64,000 bases of DNA. Origin: Cannabis sativa (taxonomy: Eukaryota; Streptophyta; Magnoliopsida; Rosales; Cannabaceae). The notes under the pieces are model-generated. The model was not told where the DNA came from, did not search any database, and was given only the letters and a program-made list of their open reading frames with translations. The position numbers and the translations under genes are program-made. Each line of letters starts with the position of its first letter. Position 1 is the first letter of the stretch. Positions 49,763-61,736 of this stretch are shown here, one piece after another. The stretch spans positions 77,801,580 to 77,865,579 of the forward strand of contig NC_083610.1 in assembly GCF_029168945.1 (NCBI RefSeq), given 5' to 3'.

Positions 49763-50814
49763 AAATTTTACAATGTGGATTTTATTGGCCTACTATTTTT
49801 CATGACACTTATATGCATTGTAAATCTTGTGAGCGTTGCCAAAAATTAGGAAGTGTAACTAGGAGAAACATGATGCCTTTGAATCCTATTCTTATTGTTG
49901 AAATATTTGATGTTTGGGGCATTGATTTTATGGGTCCATTTCCTAATTCTTTTGGTAATTTATACATTCTTGTTGGTGTTGATTATGTGTCTAAATGGGT
50001 AGAAGCTATTGCATGTCACACTAATGACCATAAAGTTGTGCTTAAGTTTTTGAAAGAAAATATTTTCTCACGATTTGGTTCACCTCGTGCCATCATTAGT
50101 CATAATGGTACACACTTTTGTAATAGGCCTTTTGAACATTTAATGAAACAATATGGCATTACACATAAAGTCACTACACCTTATCACCCACAAACTAGTG
50201 GTCAAGTTGAAATATCAAATAGGGAGATTAAGCATATCTTAGAGAAAACTGTCAACCCCACTAGAAAAGATTGGTCCCTAAGACTCATTGATGCATTATG
50301 GGCATATCGTACTGCATACAAAACGCCCATTGGAATGTCTCCCTACAGACTTGTTTATGGGAAGGCATGCCACTTACCCGTTGAGTTAGAACATAGAGCC
50401 TATTGGGCTATTAAGCAACTAAATTTTTCCTTAGACAAAGCGGGTGAGAAAAGAAAGCTTCAATTGAATGAGTTAGAAGAGCTTAGGCATGATGCATATG
50501 ACTATTCGAAAAAGTATAAGGACAGAATGAAATTTTACCATGACAAAAATATTTTGAGAAAAGATTTTTCTCCCAGTCAAAAAGTCCTTTTATACAATTC
50601 TCGTTTGCATCTCTTTCCGGGAAAGTTACGCTCTAGGTGGGTAGGTCCATACATTATCCGCACTGTTTTTCCACATGGAGCCATTGAAATTGAAAATCCT
50701 AATAATGGTAATGTATTCAAAGTTAATGGACAAAAATTGAAACCATTTTTAGAATTGAAAAATGTGGAAGTGGATGAAATCCTCCTTGAGGATCCAATTT
50801 ACCATGATCCTTAA
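49759..50814 (+). pseudogene. integrase with altered catalytic Asp
   Basis: The 351-codon block contains the Cys pair of the zinc finger (CKSCERC, residues 21-27), the first catalytic Asp in WGIDFMGPF (D56), the second position in [10 protein letters not shown] (H115) and the Glu in QVEISNREI (E151). Spacing of 58 and 35 residues fits the D,D35E core. The second Asp is His. The C-terminal part after [19 protein letters not shown] matches the Athila-type integrase end, with no chromodomain. The frame opens at a TTG because the true upstream sequence is in another frame. With the His change the enzyme should be inactive. Confidence 0.9.
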
Positions 50815-51647
50815 TTGCTCTCATCAATTCTTGGTAATATGTATTTTTCTTTATGTTTTAGATTAACTTTTTGTTTTGATTGTTGTTATCTTTTTGTTGC
50901 TCTTGACATTGCTCCAAGATGAGGTATGACTATTCTAAACTCTCAACTCTTTCACTTTCAATTTATATTTGTATTTTGATACATTGAGGACAATGCATAA
51001 ATTAAGTTTGGGGTGGTGAGTTCCTATGGTTATTTCTTTCACTTGCTTATAAATGGTAGAGTACTTTTCACTTAAAAAAAAAAATTGTGTTGTTTGGATG
51101 CTAAAGTAGTTATATTATATATTTTTATATCAAAAAAAAATGTTTATTATTGTTTTTCTATTTAAAAAAATATATATATTTATTTTCTATATATATTTAT
51201 GCCTCAAAAAAAAAAAAATCTTTGGTGATATCCTTTTTTTTTCCTATGATAATACTTTGATTGAGTTTAATTTTAGTTTATAAAATTATGAATCTTTATT
51301 AAGCTTTGTGTTTAATTCTTGGGTCAATTTTGCTTGAAGATTAAATTTTGAAAATTATTCATCTTGTTATGTGAAATAAAGATTTTGTTACAATAATTTT
51401 TCCAAAATTCACATAATAATTTGATGAATAGATTTTACATTTAGAATTTAAAATATATTTTCAAAGCAAGATTGACTATTGAATTAATTAGATAAGCTTA
51501 ATTTTTATTCATATTTTATATAAGCTATTTTCAATGTGCAATTTTTGAGGACATTTTTGATATCACCAAAATAAAAAAAAAATAAAAAATGTGTGTTTTT
51601 AATTTTTCTTTTGCTTGAGGACTAGCAAAATTTTAAGTTTGGGGTTG
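50815..51647 (+). other. non-coding 3' part of Athila-like element with polypurine tract
   Basis: Between integrase stop and 3' LTR lie 0.8 kb of AT-rich sequence without a frame. Two polypurine-like copies occur: aagtttggggtggtg near 51004 and the functional aagtttggggttg at 51635-51647. No envelope-like gene is present. Confidence 0.75.
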
Positions 51648-53546
51648 TGATAACTCTAGAAATTAGAGTTATTTTTCACATTTTTTTTTACTAAAAATTG
51701 GTTTAGTTCTTAAGTTTTTAATTAATTTAGTAAGTTTTTAATTATTTTTGAATTTATTAGCTTTATTGTAATTTTATATGTTTTTGTGTGTTTTTATAAT
51801 TATTTTATTATAATATGTTATGTAGTATTTATTTTTAATTTTATTTTAGTTTTCTAATTAATTTTATGTATTTTTAGGTGTATTTGGTGGAAAAAGTAGG
51901 GATTAAATTGAAGAACATGTGAAGAATTTGGGGTTAAAATGCAATTTTACAAGTAAAATCAGATCAGCCCTGTTTCAAGACCCACTCTCGGTCAGAAAAG
52001 TTGACTCAATCCGAGCCATCCAAAGTCAGATCTGAGGGCTGCCATTTGTGCGTGTGGTGCACACCCGACCAAGGCAAGTGTACCTGCCAACCGCCTGCAG
52101 GTGTGGTCCCCAGCAGCATCAGCCCTCTCCATCCGCAGCTTGCCACGCGACCCCCTGGTCCCCACTTCCGTCAGCGCCCATCCAACAGCAGCTCGCCACC
52201 CGTCCGCACGTCAGCTCTAGCCCACCAGCTCGCGCCAAGTGGCACCTGCAGAAGAAAAAGAAGAAGAAAAAAAATGAAGTGTGAATTGATTTATTTTATC
52301 CGAAAATTATATTCACAAACACCAAAAATTGCATTTTCTCCCACATATTACACATAAATACTCTATTTACTCTTCCCAATTTATTTCACCTAAATAAACA
52401 TTCCTATTTTATTTTTTACCCTATCCTTTCACTACTTTTACATCCTTACAAAACATTTATTTTTTCCAATACTCTTACACATACTCTATTTATCCATTCT
52501 CTTCCCAACACTAATTAAATTAATCATTTTATTTATTTTATTTTGATTAATTTAATTCTCTAATTTTGCCTATAAATATGGTGTTGGAAGACCATTTCAA
52601 AACACATCTCTTCACCCCCTAAACACCTCTTCAACCCAAAACACTTCTCCATTCCACACTCTTTATTTTTACCATTTTCTTTCTACCATTTTTACACTTT
52701 GAAGAGCATGTCAAGTATGTTTATCTTTTGTAATTTTTATCTAGTTATGAGCTTCTAATCTTTTTTTCAAGATTATTAAGATGATGATGAAGCAAAATGT
52801 AACTAGATAGTGTTTATGTTTGTATGTTGATTTCCCATTTGTGCTATAAAGTTCATGGATTTTTCTATCAAAAATATGTCTTCTTCATCTTCAATATCAT
52901 GTATTTTTGATTGTTAAAGCATATTTCTACTTAGTTCTTCATTATGCAAAAATATAATACTCTTTGATTAAATGTCTTTCATTAAATTGCTTACATCTAA
53001 TTCTTAGAATATAAGTGTTATATTTTGCCTAAACATAGTTTCTTTGATTTTGTGTAGTTTCATTAAATTGTAACACATTTAATGCTTAGAAATTATACAT
53101 TTTATAAGTGAAGAAAAATCCTACCTTTTTAAAAATAACTTGTACTTAAATGAAAAATATATTTTGGAAAATATGGTGAGATTTATTTCAACTATATCTA
53201 AAACTTGGGAATCAATATACTTATAAATATTATTGAACTTGCATTTTGTGGATTCTAATATCTTAATAATCTTATTTTACACATCTTATTTGAAAATCAT
53301 TTTCATACTCACTCATCTTTAATCTTAAGTATTTTAGTTACTTGTCTTTTATTTTATTTTGCAAAACTAAAATCCCATCAAATATTTGGAGCTAGGTTAG
53401 AATATTCTTATTTTGTTTGAAATAGTTTCTTTTGATGTTAGTCAACTCCCATGGGCTCGACCTTGCACTTACATGAACACTATATTCCGAAACGATTCGT
53501 GCACTTGCGAGTATAAATATTAAAACACTCACTTTTGAGGACAACA
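51648..53546 (+). repeat. 3' LTR of Athila-like element
   Basis: Same length and ends as the 5' LTR and followed by the duplication ggccg (53547-53551). Confidence 0.93.
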
Positions 53547-53922
53547 GGCCGCCTGAAAGAAAAAGACTTGTAATAAAGTTTGTAAATATTTTGGGATCCC
53601 AACTGTTGTAAAGTTTAAATTATTACAAGTTTTATTTTTATTCTGTTAATTACAAAAGTTTAAATTCTGCACCTTTTTGATTAGTAATCCCGTTTAAGGG
53701 ATTAGGGTTTCGTAAGTAACTTGGGTAGCGTGCCTAATTATTTAGGGCGTTACAAGAAGCCACCCAAACTTTATGAAAAAATAATTGATTTGCAACAATG
53801 GAGAGAGTTTGTGGCTTCAAGATTAAGTCAAGAATTTGAGGTGCAGAGGAAAAAGGCCCAAAAAAGTAGGGCTTGTAATATTTACAACCATCACACCGGA
53901 CGAGGTGGTGTAAGGATGGTTC

Positions 53923-55840
53923 TGTTGGAAATTATTTTACCAGGATCTAGATTTACTAACAAGTATGTTGGATTAACAACCTAATATGAATTCTAAAACA
54001 ATGAAAATAAACACATATAAAGTTAGAAAACCTTACAGTGGGTGCAGCGGAATAATATGACTCCTTATGTTCAGATCTCTAGCCCTTGATTCCTTTCTGT
54101 AGCAGAGCATCACCAAGATCTGAACCTGGATCTTCTTTTCTCCTTCTTTGATGCAGAAATTCCATAGTCTTCCATACTATGATTGAGATACCACTTGATG
54201 TGTGTGGGCACTACTCATCTCACAAGGATTTCGAAATTTCTCTCTAATTTTGTCTCTCAATTTCGTGGCTTTTCATACATTCAAGAGAAGAGAGCAAGGT
54301 TGCTTTATATAGGGAAAAGGGAGAGCACAACTTTCCAAATAAAACAGTTTCCTTAATTACTGTGTAATCAATTAACTGTCTTATTTAGTGTGATCCACCA
54401 CTTTCCTATTATAGCTAGGCTTTGATTAGCAATTACATGACAATTAAAAAATAAAAATAATAATTGGGAAACACAAAGGAGTGCTCGGCCATAGAGGGAA
54501 ATGGGCCTCACTTGGATTTTGCAGTTTCCTCAATTTTATTTCTATTTCTCCAAAAATGCCATTTTTCCAATTCTAATCATTTAAATGCCAAAACTAATTA
54601 TTTAATAACTAAAATAGATTATTAAATAATATTGTCATTTAAAATAATTATTAATTAGACATACAAAGTCTCTTAATTAATAATTAAACCTAAAAACCCT
54701 TTTCTTTACGATTTCATCCTTAAACTGTGAGAATTCATAAAGTAGACATAGTCTAACTTTTAGAATTATAATTGATTAATTAAAATCATCAATTAACTGA
54801 GTCTTACAAGCAGTATGGCCTCAACTAGTATGGGGACCATGGGTCTATATAACCGAGCTTCCAATAAGTCGAACCGAATTTACCAAGTAAATTCTCTAAC
54901 TTATTAATTCCTCATTGAATCCACACTTAGAACTTGGAATTGCACTCTCAGTCATATAGAAACGCTCTATATGTTCCACGATATAGACACGTCATTAGTT
55001 ATCCATTGTTATAACCCTAATGTGATCAATGATCCTCTATATAGATGATTTACACTGTACAGGAATAAAATTACCGTAACACCCTACAATGTATTTTATC
55101 CTTAAAACACTTAACCCTGTATAAATGATATTTCACCTAAGTGAAATGAGATCTCCACCATTTATCTTCGTTTGGTTAAGCTCGAAGGAAATCATCCTTT
55201 ACTTCTATTTTCCAAATAGAAGCTATAGATTCCATATTTATGTTAGCGCTCCCCCACTCAATTGTATTACCGTGTTCCCAAAATGTACGTATTACCCTGA
55301 CTAAAGATTAGGCTTAACTAACAAATCAAAGAACACGAATAATACTCTTGAAATTGAGCCTAACCATATCAGGATTTCGATCATGTGATCTAGGATCAAC
55401 TTATGATATTGAATTGAATAGATATTTACGGTAAGTTTCAAAATCTAATTCAAAGTTCAATATCGGTCCATTCCAATGCATACTCCATGCATCCGATACT
55501 GGTAAACTTTGCCAATGTCCTGGAAAGGACATAACACTTTTCCAAGGTGTAAGAATACCTATCGCTGATTATACCATGTCAGTCTAAATCCGGTGTTCTG
55601 ACAAATCAGGGAATCTGCTTTTGAACATATAATAAAGATTATATTCCATTGTGCTGACAACACTATAATCTTTAACCAACTCATATGTTCTGGACTTAAA
55701 AAGAATTCATACATTATATACACATATAATCATGAAATAAATCATGTGAACCATGCAACATAAAATGTTATTTCTGACCTTTATTAATAAGTAAATCTGA
55801 TTATATGAAATGAGTTTTATTTAGGGCATAAAACCCAACA
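53923..55840 (-). mobile_element. solo LTR, copia-type, 1.9 kb
   Basis: TGTTGGAAATTATTTT opens and AAACCCAACA closes the insert, TG...CA ends with a short inverted TGTTGG. It is flanked by a perfect 5-bp duplication ggttc (53918-53922 and 55841-55845). It interrupts a CACTA ORF2 exon, and the coding sequence resumes in frame. No internal repeat large enough for two LTRs, no primer-binding site pair and no coding sequence is visible, so it is a solo LTR left by recombination or an unusual short element. The minus orientation is an inference from the opening TGTTGGGTTTTATGCCC on that strand. Confidence 0.8.
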
Positions 55841-57453
55841 GGTTCAAGAACAGATGGAGAAAGAGGCAGGCCACCAAATTACTGAATTTGATAGATTTGA
55901 AATCTGGAAAAGACTTCACATGAACACGAAAGGGGAGGTGGAGGGCCCAGCTATAGAAATCGTTAAACGAATTGTAAGTTTAAAGTTTAATTTTATTTGT
56001 ACTAATTGTTATGCTTCATAATTTATTTCTAACTCTATTTGTTATGTTTATAGGGCAAATATCGTAAGCAAGTGGAAGAGGGTGTTGTACAAGTGGAAGG
56101 TAAAAGGGATGTGTTAACCATGGCGCTAGGGACAGATGAGCATGGTGGCCGGGTTTGAGCCATGGGTTTTGGCGTCACCTAAACTAAATATTTCAACACA
56201 CCACGCCCTAAAAGGAAAAATGCCAATGGGTCGAACCAAGCCTCATCTGATTTGGAGAGACGCGTGCGTGAGATCGAGGAAATCAATAGAAAGCTGGAGG
56301 ATAAAGTGGATGAGCTCATTCGTCTTATTAGTTCCCAGCATAGCAGTGTTGCATCTAGTTCTGGTGTTGGAGGAGCATCAAATGAACAATCCCATGTTGA
56401 CCTTGCTTCCGATCCAGTAGCACAACCACCGGGTCTTGTCAATGTCTATATTCCACCAGATCCCATAGCACAACTGTCTGGTGTTGCCAAGGTCTCTACT
56501 CCATCACCACTGCGCTTTAGAGAAAAATCTGCTGCAGCAGCAGCACTGCCACCAACTGGTGGTAGTTCAGAAGAGGTAATCTTAATGTTATTTTACGAAT
56601 TGATCTAATGCAAGATTATAAATAAGGTCAATTTACAAATTGAATTGTTGCTTTTTTAATTTGGATTTGTAGACCTTATCGTGTTGGATGCACCGTCAGT
56701 TGCAGCCTGATGGGATGATACTCAAGGTTGCTTCGGGTCACATTGTGAAGGAGAAATATTTAAAAGATGGAAAGTTCTGCATTAAAAATGATGAATACCT
56801 ACACAAAAATTATCGTCGGGTATTTATCGAAAAATTCAATGTAGAGAATGCACTGCTCCCATGTCCCATAGCTGAAGATTTATTGGCAACAGTAGATCAA
56901 GCTATAAAATGTTATGTAGCATGGTCGAAAGATTATCTTACACCTGTTGGAAAATACTTGGTATGTTTCAATTTGTTTACTTAACTATTGTGCTTATTCA
57001 TTAATGATATTGCTAACTTTACTGTTTTTTTCCATATATATAGACACAGCCACCCACTAAGAAACTTCAAAAGCAACCCGTGAAGAGAAGCAAAAAAGCC
57101 TGAGAGGTCGAGTAAGGCAAAAGGCTATGGTCGTTATGTCCAACCACGCCAAACTTCCTCAATTATTACCTTTTGGAACTCCGTCAAAAGGTGGCCCAAG
57201 TCGTCCATAATCCAATTCCAAGTTGCTTATGAGCTATTTGGAGTCGAAGATGACTTTATTTGGCTTGTTAAAAGTGACATTCAAGAATTGTGCAGCATGC
57301 AATACTTGGGAGCCCAACCAATAAGAGTTTGGTGCAAGTATGATTTCTAACTCTTAATGATAAACTTGATAATATTCTTTTGACATGGATGATTATTAAT
57401 TATGACTTTTTATCAGGTACATGAAAGAAAGACTGTTGGACAATGGTGGGTTG

Positions 57454-58581
57454 TGAAAAACCGTGTTTTTGCAAATGTCAGTTGTATATAAGAAAATATA
57501 AAAACTGTAAGCGTTTGCGACAGAAGTAATTACGCTTTCTGACAAAACGAAACAGGCAGAATATAAAATATTTGCAGAAAAATAAATAACTTGACACAAG
57601 AGATTTATACGTGGTATCAGTGTTCTCCCGAACACTCCTAGTCCACGGGGCCACGCCCAGAGAATGAAATCAATTAATAAAGTATCAAAATTACAAAGAC
57701 AATTGACTTAAACAAGTTTAGACTCCCTCTAAAGTATTGTCGCAATCCTTTGTAATCCACTTTATGAATCTGACTTCTTGAAACACCTTCAAGCCCGAAC
57801 TCCCTTCGTCTTTGAAGTGTGAGTGCTTACTTCCTCCCGAAGTAAGGCTTCAACAAGTCTTCTCCCGAAGACCAAGTGCTTACTTCCTCCCGAAGTAAGG
57901 CTTTATCAAGTCTTCTCCCGAAGACCAATCTCTTGTTCAGTCAAGTAGTTCTTCACAACCTCTAGGATAGAGTAAGAACAGAAATAGAACAACTAGAACC
58001 TAGATGAACAACTAGGCTCTCACAAAACAAAGAAAGACTCTCTTCTCTCAAAAGATAAATGTAGAAAATGAATAATGGAAGAGGTAATTCGAATGGTTGC
58101 TCTCTAGGCTCTATTTATAGATCATAGAAACCAAAGAGGCAACCACAAGTTCGAATTAGCAGCTGTACAAAAACTTTCCAAAAGAAACACGATCTGCTAC
58201 ATCAGATTCGGATGCTGACGAAGCAGATCTGCCCAGAAACGGGAAACTTACTAAAATCGGGTCCGATCTTCTTTCAATGCTTGATTCCTGCCAAAAACAG
58301 ATTAGATATTCTGATTGTATCAAGATACAATCGAAATCAATAAGGAAAAGGCAATAAACAAAGTTTCCCTAAAAAAGACAACTTTCCAAAAGAGAATTCC
58401 TTCTCTTTTGAGAAGTTTTCAACAAAGGAAAGTTCAGCTGAAAGTGCAACTTTCCAAACAGGGAAAATGGCAACTAATAACCGAATAAAAGAGGTAAGAA
58501 TTCGAAAATGAATGCATAGCAATCTTACCATAAAAAGAAAAAATTATTTTGTCAACTAACTTTCCAAAAAAAGACTTTACA
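57454..58581. mobile_element. solo LTR, 1.1 kb
   Basis: The insert opens TGAAAAACCGTG and closes AGACTTTACA and is flanked by the 5-bp duplication ggttg (57449-57453 and 58582-58586). It splits the last visible exon of the CACTA ORF2 gene. Inside, a ~51-base unit beginning gtgcttacttcctcccgaag is repeated in tandem (57824 and 57875). There is no coding sequence. Strand is not certain. Confidence 0.8.
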
Positions 58582-58628
58582 GGTTGAATCGAGTATATGA
58601 ATTTATGAATTCGGGTATATTAATCATT

Positions 58629-59000
58629 GAAAAATTTTATTTACACTCCAAAAATTTCTAAAGACATCCTATTTTAATAATTTTTATTTTATATAAAATC
58701 TATATCTTTAACTGTACTAATTTTTTTTAATTTTTTTCTTCCAATTTATATTCTTAAAAAATATACCTATCAAATAAAAATAAATTATATTAAAATAAAA
58801 AATTACATAAAATTTTCATAGAAAAAATAAAAATATATACATGATTTAGAATAAAATTAAAATAAGTACTGAAATTAACAAAAATAATGTGAGGAAAAAA
58901 TTAAAAAAATATATTAAGAGTAATATTAAAAAATTATTTAAGTTTATTTTTTAATAATGGAGTGTACTTATCATTTGATGGGATGCAAATTAAACTCCCC
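58629..59000. mobile_element. Mutator-like MITE, 372 bp
   Basis: The ends GAAAAATTTTATTTACACTCC and, on the other strand, GGGGAGTTTAATTTGCATCCC are inverted with about two thirds identity, most differences being transitions. A perfect 9-bp repeat, ttaatcatt, flanks it at 58620-58628 and 59001-59009, as expected for Mutator-like elements. The body is AT-rich and non-coding. Confidence 0.65.
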
Positions 59001-59149
59001 TTAATCATTTCTTTCTATATTTTTTTTCTTCATTTGAATTTATTATTTTAATTTGTTGTTAGAGATATAAAAGAACAATAATTTATTTTGTTTTGTTGTT
59101 AGTTATGTAAAAAAAATATTTTTTATAAATATTGAATAGCTTATTAAGA

Positions 59150-59319
59150 AGTAACCAATCCAAAGTAATTGATCTAATCCGCATGTTTACAAATTAGATT
59201 AGATTGGATATGAATTATTGTACGGATTAGATTGGATAAAAAATATAAAATCTGCACTTAGTGCGGATCGGATGCACTATGAGCAAAATAATACGGATTG
59301 GATTGGATGAACACCCCTA
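59150..59319. mobile_element. truncated hAT-like MITE
   Basis: The right end GATGAACACCCCTA and repeated ggattggattgg and gtgcggatcggat blocks match the right half of the element at 22527-23200. The left terminal repeat is not found, so this is a fragment joined directly to LINE sequence at 59320. Confidence 0.65.
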
Positions 59320-60175
59320 GTCCAACTCATTATTCTTCTAAACCTCAAGCATCCCTCCTTTTTTATTTTGCATAAATTATCCCATGCTACATTACCAAGA
59401 CCATTGAAATCAACAAACCCTTTCCATAAAAAAAAAAAAAAAAAAAAAAAAAAACGCTCCACAAATTGCATTTATCTTTTTTTAAAACTAGCTTTGGCAA
59501 AACCATGATTTGCGCGTAGTAAGAATGAATTGTTAAAAGCACTTAGGTGTCATTTGGTTGGAGATAATAAAATGAAATGGAATGGAAAGGAAACAACTTT
59601 TATTCTATTCTTTCGTTTGGTTGTATTTTAACGTATTAGAATGACATTTTAATGAAATGCTCTTTCCACCATTTTGGTAGAATGACTATTCTATTTTAAA
59701 AAGGAAGGAAAGACCATTCCAATGTAACAAGAGAAAAAAATTAATGATTTTTTTATCAATTTTTTGTATGCATTTTAAATTTTATTACATTTCATTCATA
59801 AATCTATATGTTCATTACTCCCAACCAAACGCCACCTTAGTTAATCAAAGTATTTCTACCATCAAAAAATAGATGTCTTGAACTCCATACCCATATTCTC
59901 TTAATTATTTTTTTACCAAACTTTCACATTCAAAAGTTGATAGCCTTCTTGCACAGATAAGTATGCCTAGGTACCGAAATGGAAGCTTGTCTTTTGTAAA
60001 ACTAGAAACATCCACAGCAAGTTGAATTTCTTGATTTTTCACAATAAATGTTTGGTTTTTATTAATTAGCCTGCAAACTAGAGGATTGTGAGAAGAGTTT
60101 AAACCCCAACAATAGCAAGCAGGTGGACTTACGATCTCCAAGATAGAACATAAGTACAATATCTGCAAAGCAGGG
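59320..60175 (-). pseudogene. LINE ORF2 fragment, split by a MITE
   Basis: Right part (59837-60175, minus) encodes the end of the RT with KLPFRYLGILICARR. Left part (59320-59545) encodes HSYYAQIMVLPK and WKGFVDFNGLGNVAWDNL, ending with KKEGCLRFRRI, the region after the RT in plant LINEs. Together they read as one L1-type ORF2 interrupted by the MITE at 59546-59836. An A run of 25 at 59429-59453 lies inside and shifts the frame. Both ends are truncated. Confidence 0.78.
59546..59836. mobile_element. Tourist-like MITE, 291 bp
   Basis: Ends GGTGTCATTTGGTTGG and, inverted, GGTGGCGTTTGGTTGG; flanked by TTA at 59543-59545 and 59837-59839. The body (aatggaatgg, attctaccaaaatgg, attccaatg) is the same family as the dimer at 7957-9569. 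It sits inside LINE sequence. Confidence 0.88.
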
Positions 60176-61068
60176 ATGATTTAATTTGAAATCTTTACAT
60201 CACTAATGAAATTTAAAATCACCTTTCTGTCTAGCTCAAGCCAAGATTCTGGAGATATTTGTTAAGATTTATGTCATAAATGCAAGTAATTAATAGATAA
60301 TATATTACTGATAAGACTATAACTATATGGATAAAACTTGTCGGAGTATTAAAGTAAAGAATTTTTAATATGGAATTACCAAGTACGACTCGCAAATCCA
60401 CCAAATAATAGTGACATGTGATTTTGATTCGGATCACATATGTAGATAGATATTATATATAATTCAATTATGCATAATTTGGCTTATATAAATAAACATC
60501 TTGTATCAACATGACGTTTATCACAAAAAAGTTATATATATATCATAATGATGATCATTAGTAAATCTGTCTAAATCATGAGTATTCATGAACCCTATTT
60601 GTGTTCATTAGGTTTTTTGATTCACTCGTTAAAGTTTCTCTTGAGATGATTCTTAAAACTTCTATTTTGTGAGATTAATAACATGGATGGATGAGAATAT
60701 ATTATATAATAAGTGGAATCGATCCAAGCTTTTTGAAAGAATCGAATTTTAGTTCTCTTAAAATGTTAATTTTGGGAGTAAATTCAGTTATTGAGCTCAA
60801 ATTTATAATTGGATTACAGATTAAATGCTCACTATAAATTAATGGTACTTAAGGAATAAAGAGATTATTAGAAGGGTAAAACGATAATTTTAACCAGCTT
60901 TAATTATGAACTAATAAATTAGAGGACGAAATACTTATATTGATTATATTAATGGACTAATAGAAAGAATTCTATAAATATAATTATTTATTGTCTAAGA
61001 GTGAAATTTTATATTTATATAGGAGTAATAATGGATTTAATAAACTAGATTATTTTATTGATGAGATC
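60176..61068. other. AT-rich interval, no gene seen
   Basis: No recognisable domain or terminal repeat. The phrases gggtaaaacgataatttt and gaggacgaaatac near 60875-60930 resemble material found in gypsy LTRs or leaders, but not enough to call. Confidence 0.5.
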
Positions 61069-61233
61069 TGTAACACCCCTGCTTCAAGCCTCTATTGGGT
61101 CTTCCCCCACAAACTTATGACTCTTATACACGAGCACATCACTTTGGCTACTTCCTGAAATGACGATTGGCCCTAAAAACCAATACGAGTGTTTCCAGTA
61201 TGCTTTGTCCTCACTCGCACGCTTCCTAGAAAA

Positions 61234-61310
61234 ACTTTCCAGAAGGTCACCCATCCCAAGATTGCTCCAGGTCAAGCACACTTAAATTTGGAGTTCTTAA
61301 GTAATGGGCC
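61234..61310 (-). other. 5S rRNA-like segment 1 (LTR-embedded)
   Basis: On the minus strand CCCATTACTTAAGAACTCC, AAGTGTGCTTG and GGGATGGGTGACCTTCTGG follow the order of plant 5S rRNA (AACTCCGAAGTTAAGCGTGCTTG...GGATGGGTGACCTCC, from memory), including the internal promoter region. It belongs to the TRIM LTR and is not a functional rRNA gene. Confidence 0.78.
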
Positions 61311-61736
61311 ACCAGAAAACAAGATGCACCTTATAAATAATATAAGTAGTACCAATCAATCCATTTAAGCCCTCTTCAACTATGTAGTCCCATACCTACA
61401 TAGTCTCAAAATCATCACACTTGACCTTCCCCAAGCAATGTGAAATTGCACAGCTTACCCGATATTTCTCCTTACAAATCACGGGACAACTAACTGTCAT
61501 ATTATCCCCCTCTTACGGGGTCCAAAGTCCTCGTCGACCACCCTTTTGGCTAGGTCAAGGCTTTGATACCATTTGTAACGCTCCCGTTTGAAGCATCTAT
61601 TGGGCCTTCCCCCATGGAATTATGGCTCTTATACACTGGTACGTCACTTGGCTGCTTCCTAGAGTGACAACTAACCCTACAAACCAAGACAAGTGTTTCC
61701 AACGTGCTTTGTCCTCACTCTCATGCTCCTTAGGAA

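Larger units (their letters stand above)
42733..53546 (+). mobile_element. Athila-like Ty3/gypsy retrotransposon
   Basis: Two LTRs of exactly 1,899 bases (42733-44631 and 51648-53546) with a perfect duplication ggccg (42728-42732 and 53547-53551) enclose 7 kb. The primer-binding site is of the tRNA-Asp type used by Athila elements, and the polypurine tract AAGTTTGGGGTTG is of the same group. Gag, protease, RT, RNase H and integrase lie in gypsy order. The LTRs differ at roughly 14 positions by eye (under 1%). No third, envelope-like ORF is visible between integrase and 3' LTR (50815-51647). Despite its youth, gag and pol carry frameshifts and one integrase catalytic residue is changed. Confidence 0.94.
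33531..53754 (+). repeat. 3' LTR of a chromovirus, split by two nested elements
   Basis: The LTR begins TGTAGTACCC at 33531 and ends GGGCGTTACA at 53754. Only 33531-34724, 42001-42727 and 53552-53754 belong to it (about 2.1 kb); the rest is two later insertions, each with its own 5-bp duplication (atgaa and ggccg). The LTR contains the block gttctttataccgttggaaagctt (34659-34682), which has counterparts in other gypsy LTRs in this window. It abuts CACTA-type exons on the right; the matching left LTR is not present. Confidence 0.8.
53755..58619 (+). pseudogene. CACTA-type ORF2 (plant transposase Ptta/En/Spm-like), split by two solo LTRs
   Basis: Exons can be followed on the plus strand with two solo LTRs removed in thought. 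53755-53922 encodes PPKLYEKIIDLQQWREF and SRLSQEFEVQRKKAQ. 55841-55973 resumes in the same frame with EKEAGHQITEFDRFEIWK and ends at a GT. 56055-56575 starts after an AG with GKYRKQVEEG, then ALGTDEHGGRV followed by TGA and a second stop, then a coiled-coil-like ERRVREIEEINRKLEDKVD. 56672-56960 encodes a SGHIVKEKYLKDG domain. From 57045 the frame leads to a region like the Ulp1-type protease often fused to these proteins. This matches the second ORF of plant CACTA transposons. Stops show it is dead. The upstream part and the terminal repeats are not in view. Confidence 0.72.

Noticed and set aside
53923..55840. Complete small retrotransposon rather than a solo LTR
   Set aside because: No pair of internal direct repeats and no PBS next to an internal LTR edge; the solo LTR is simpler, though a family comparison is needed.
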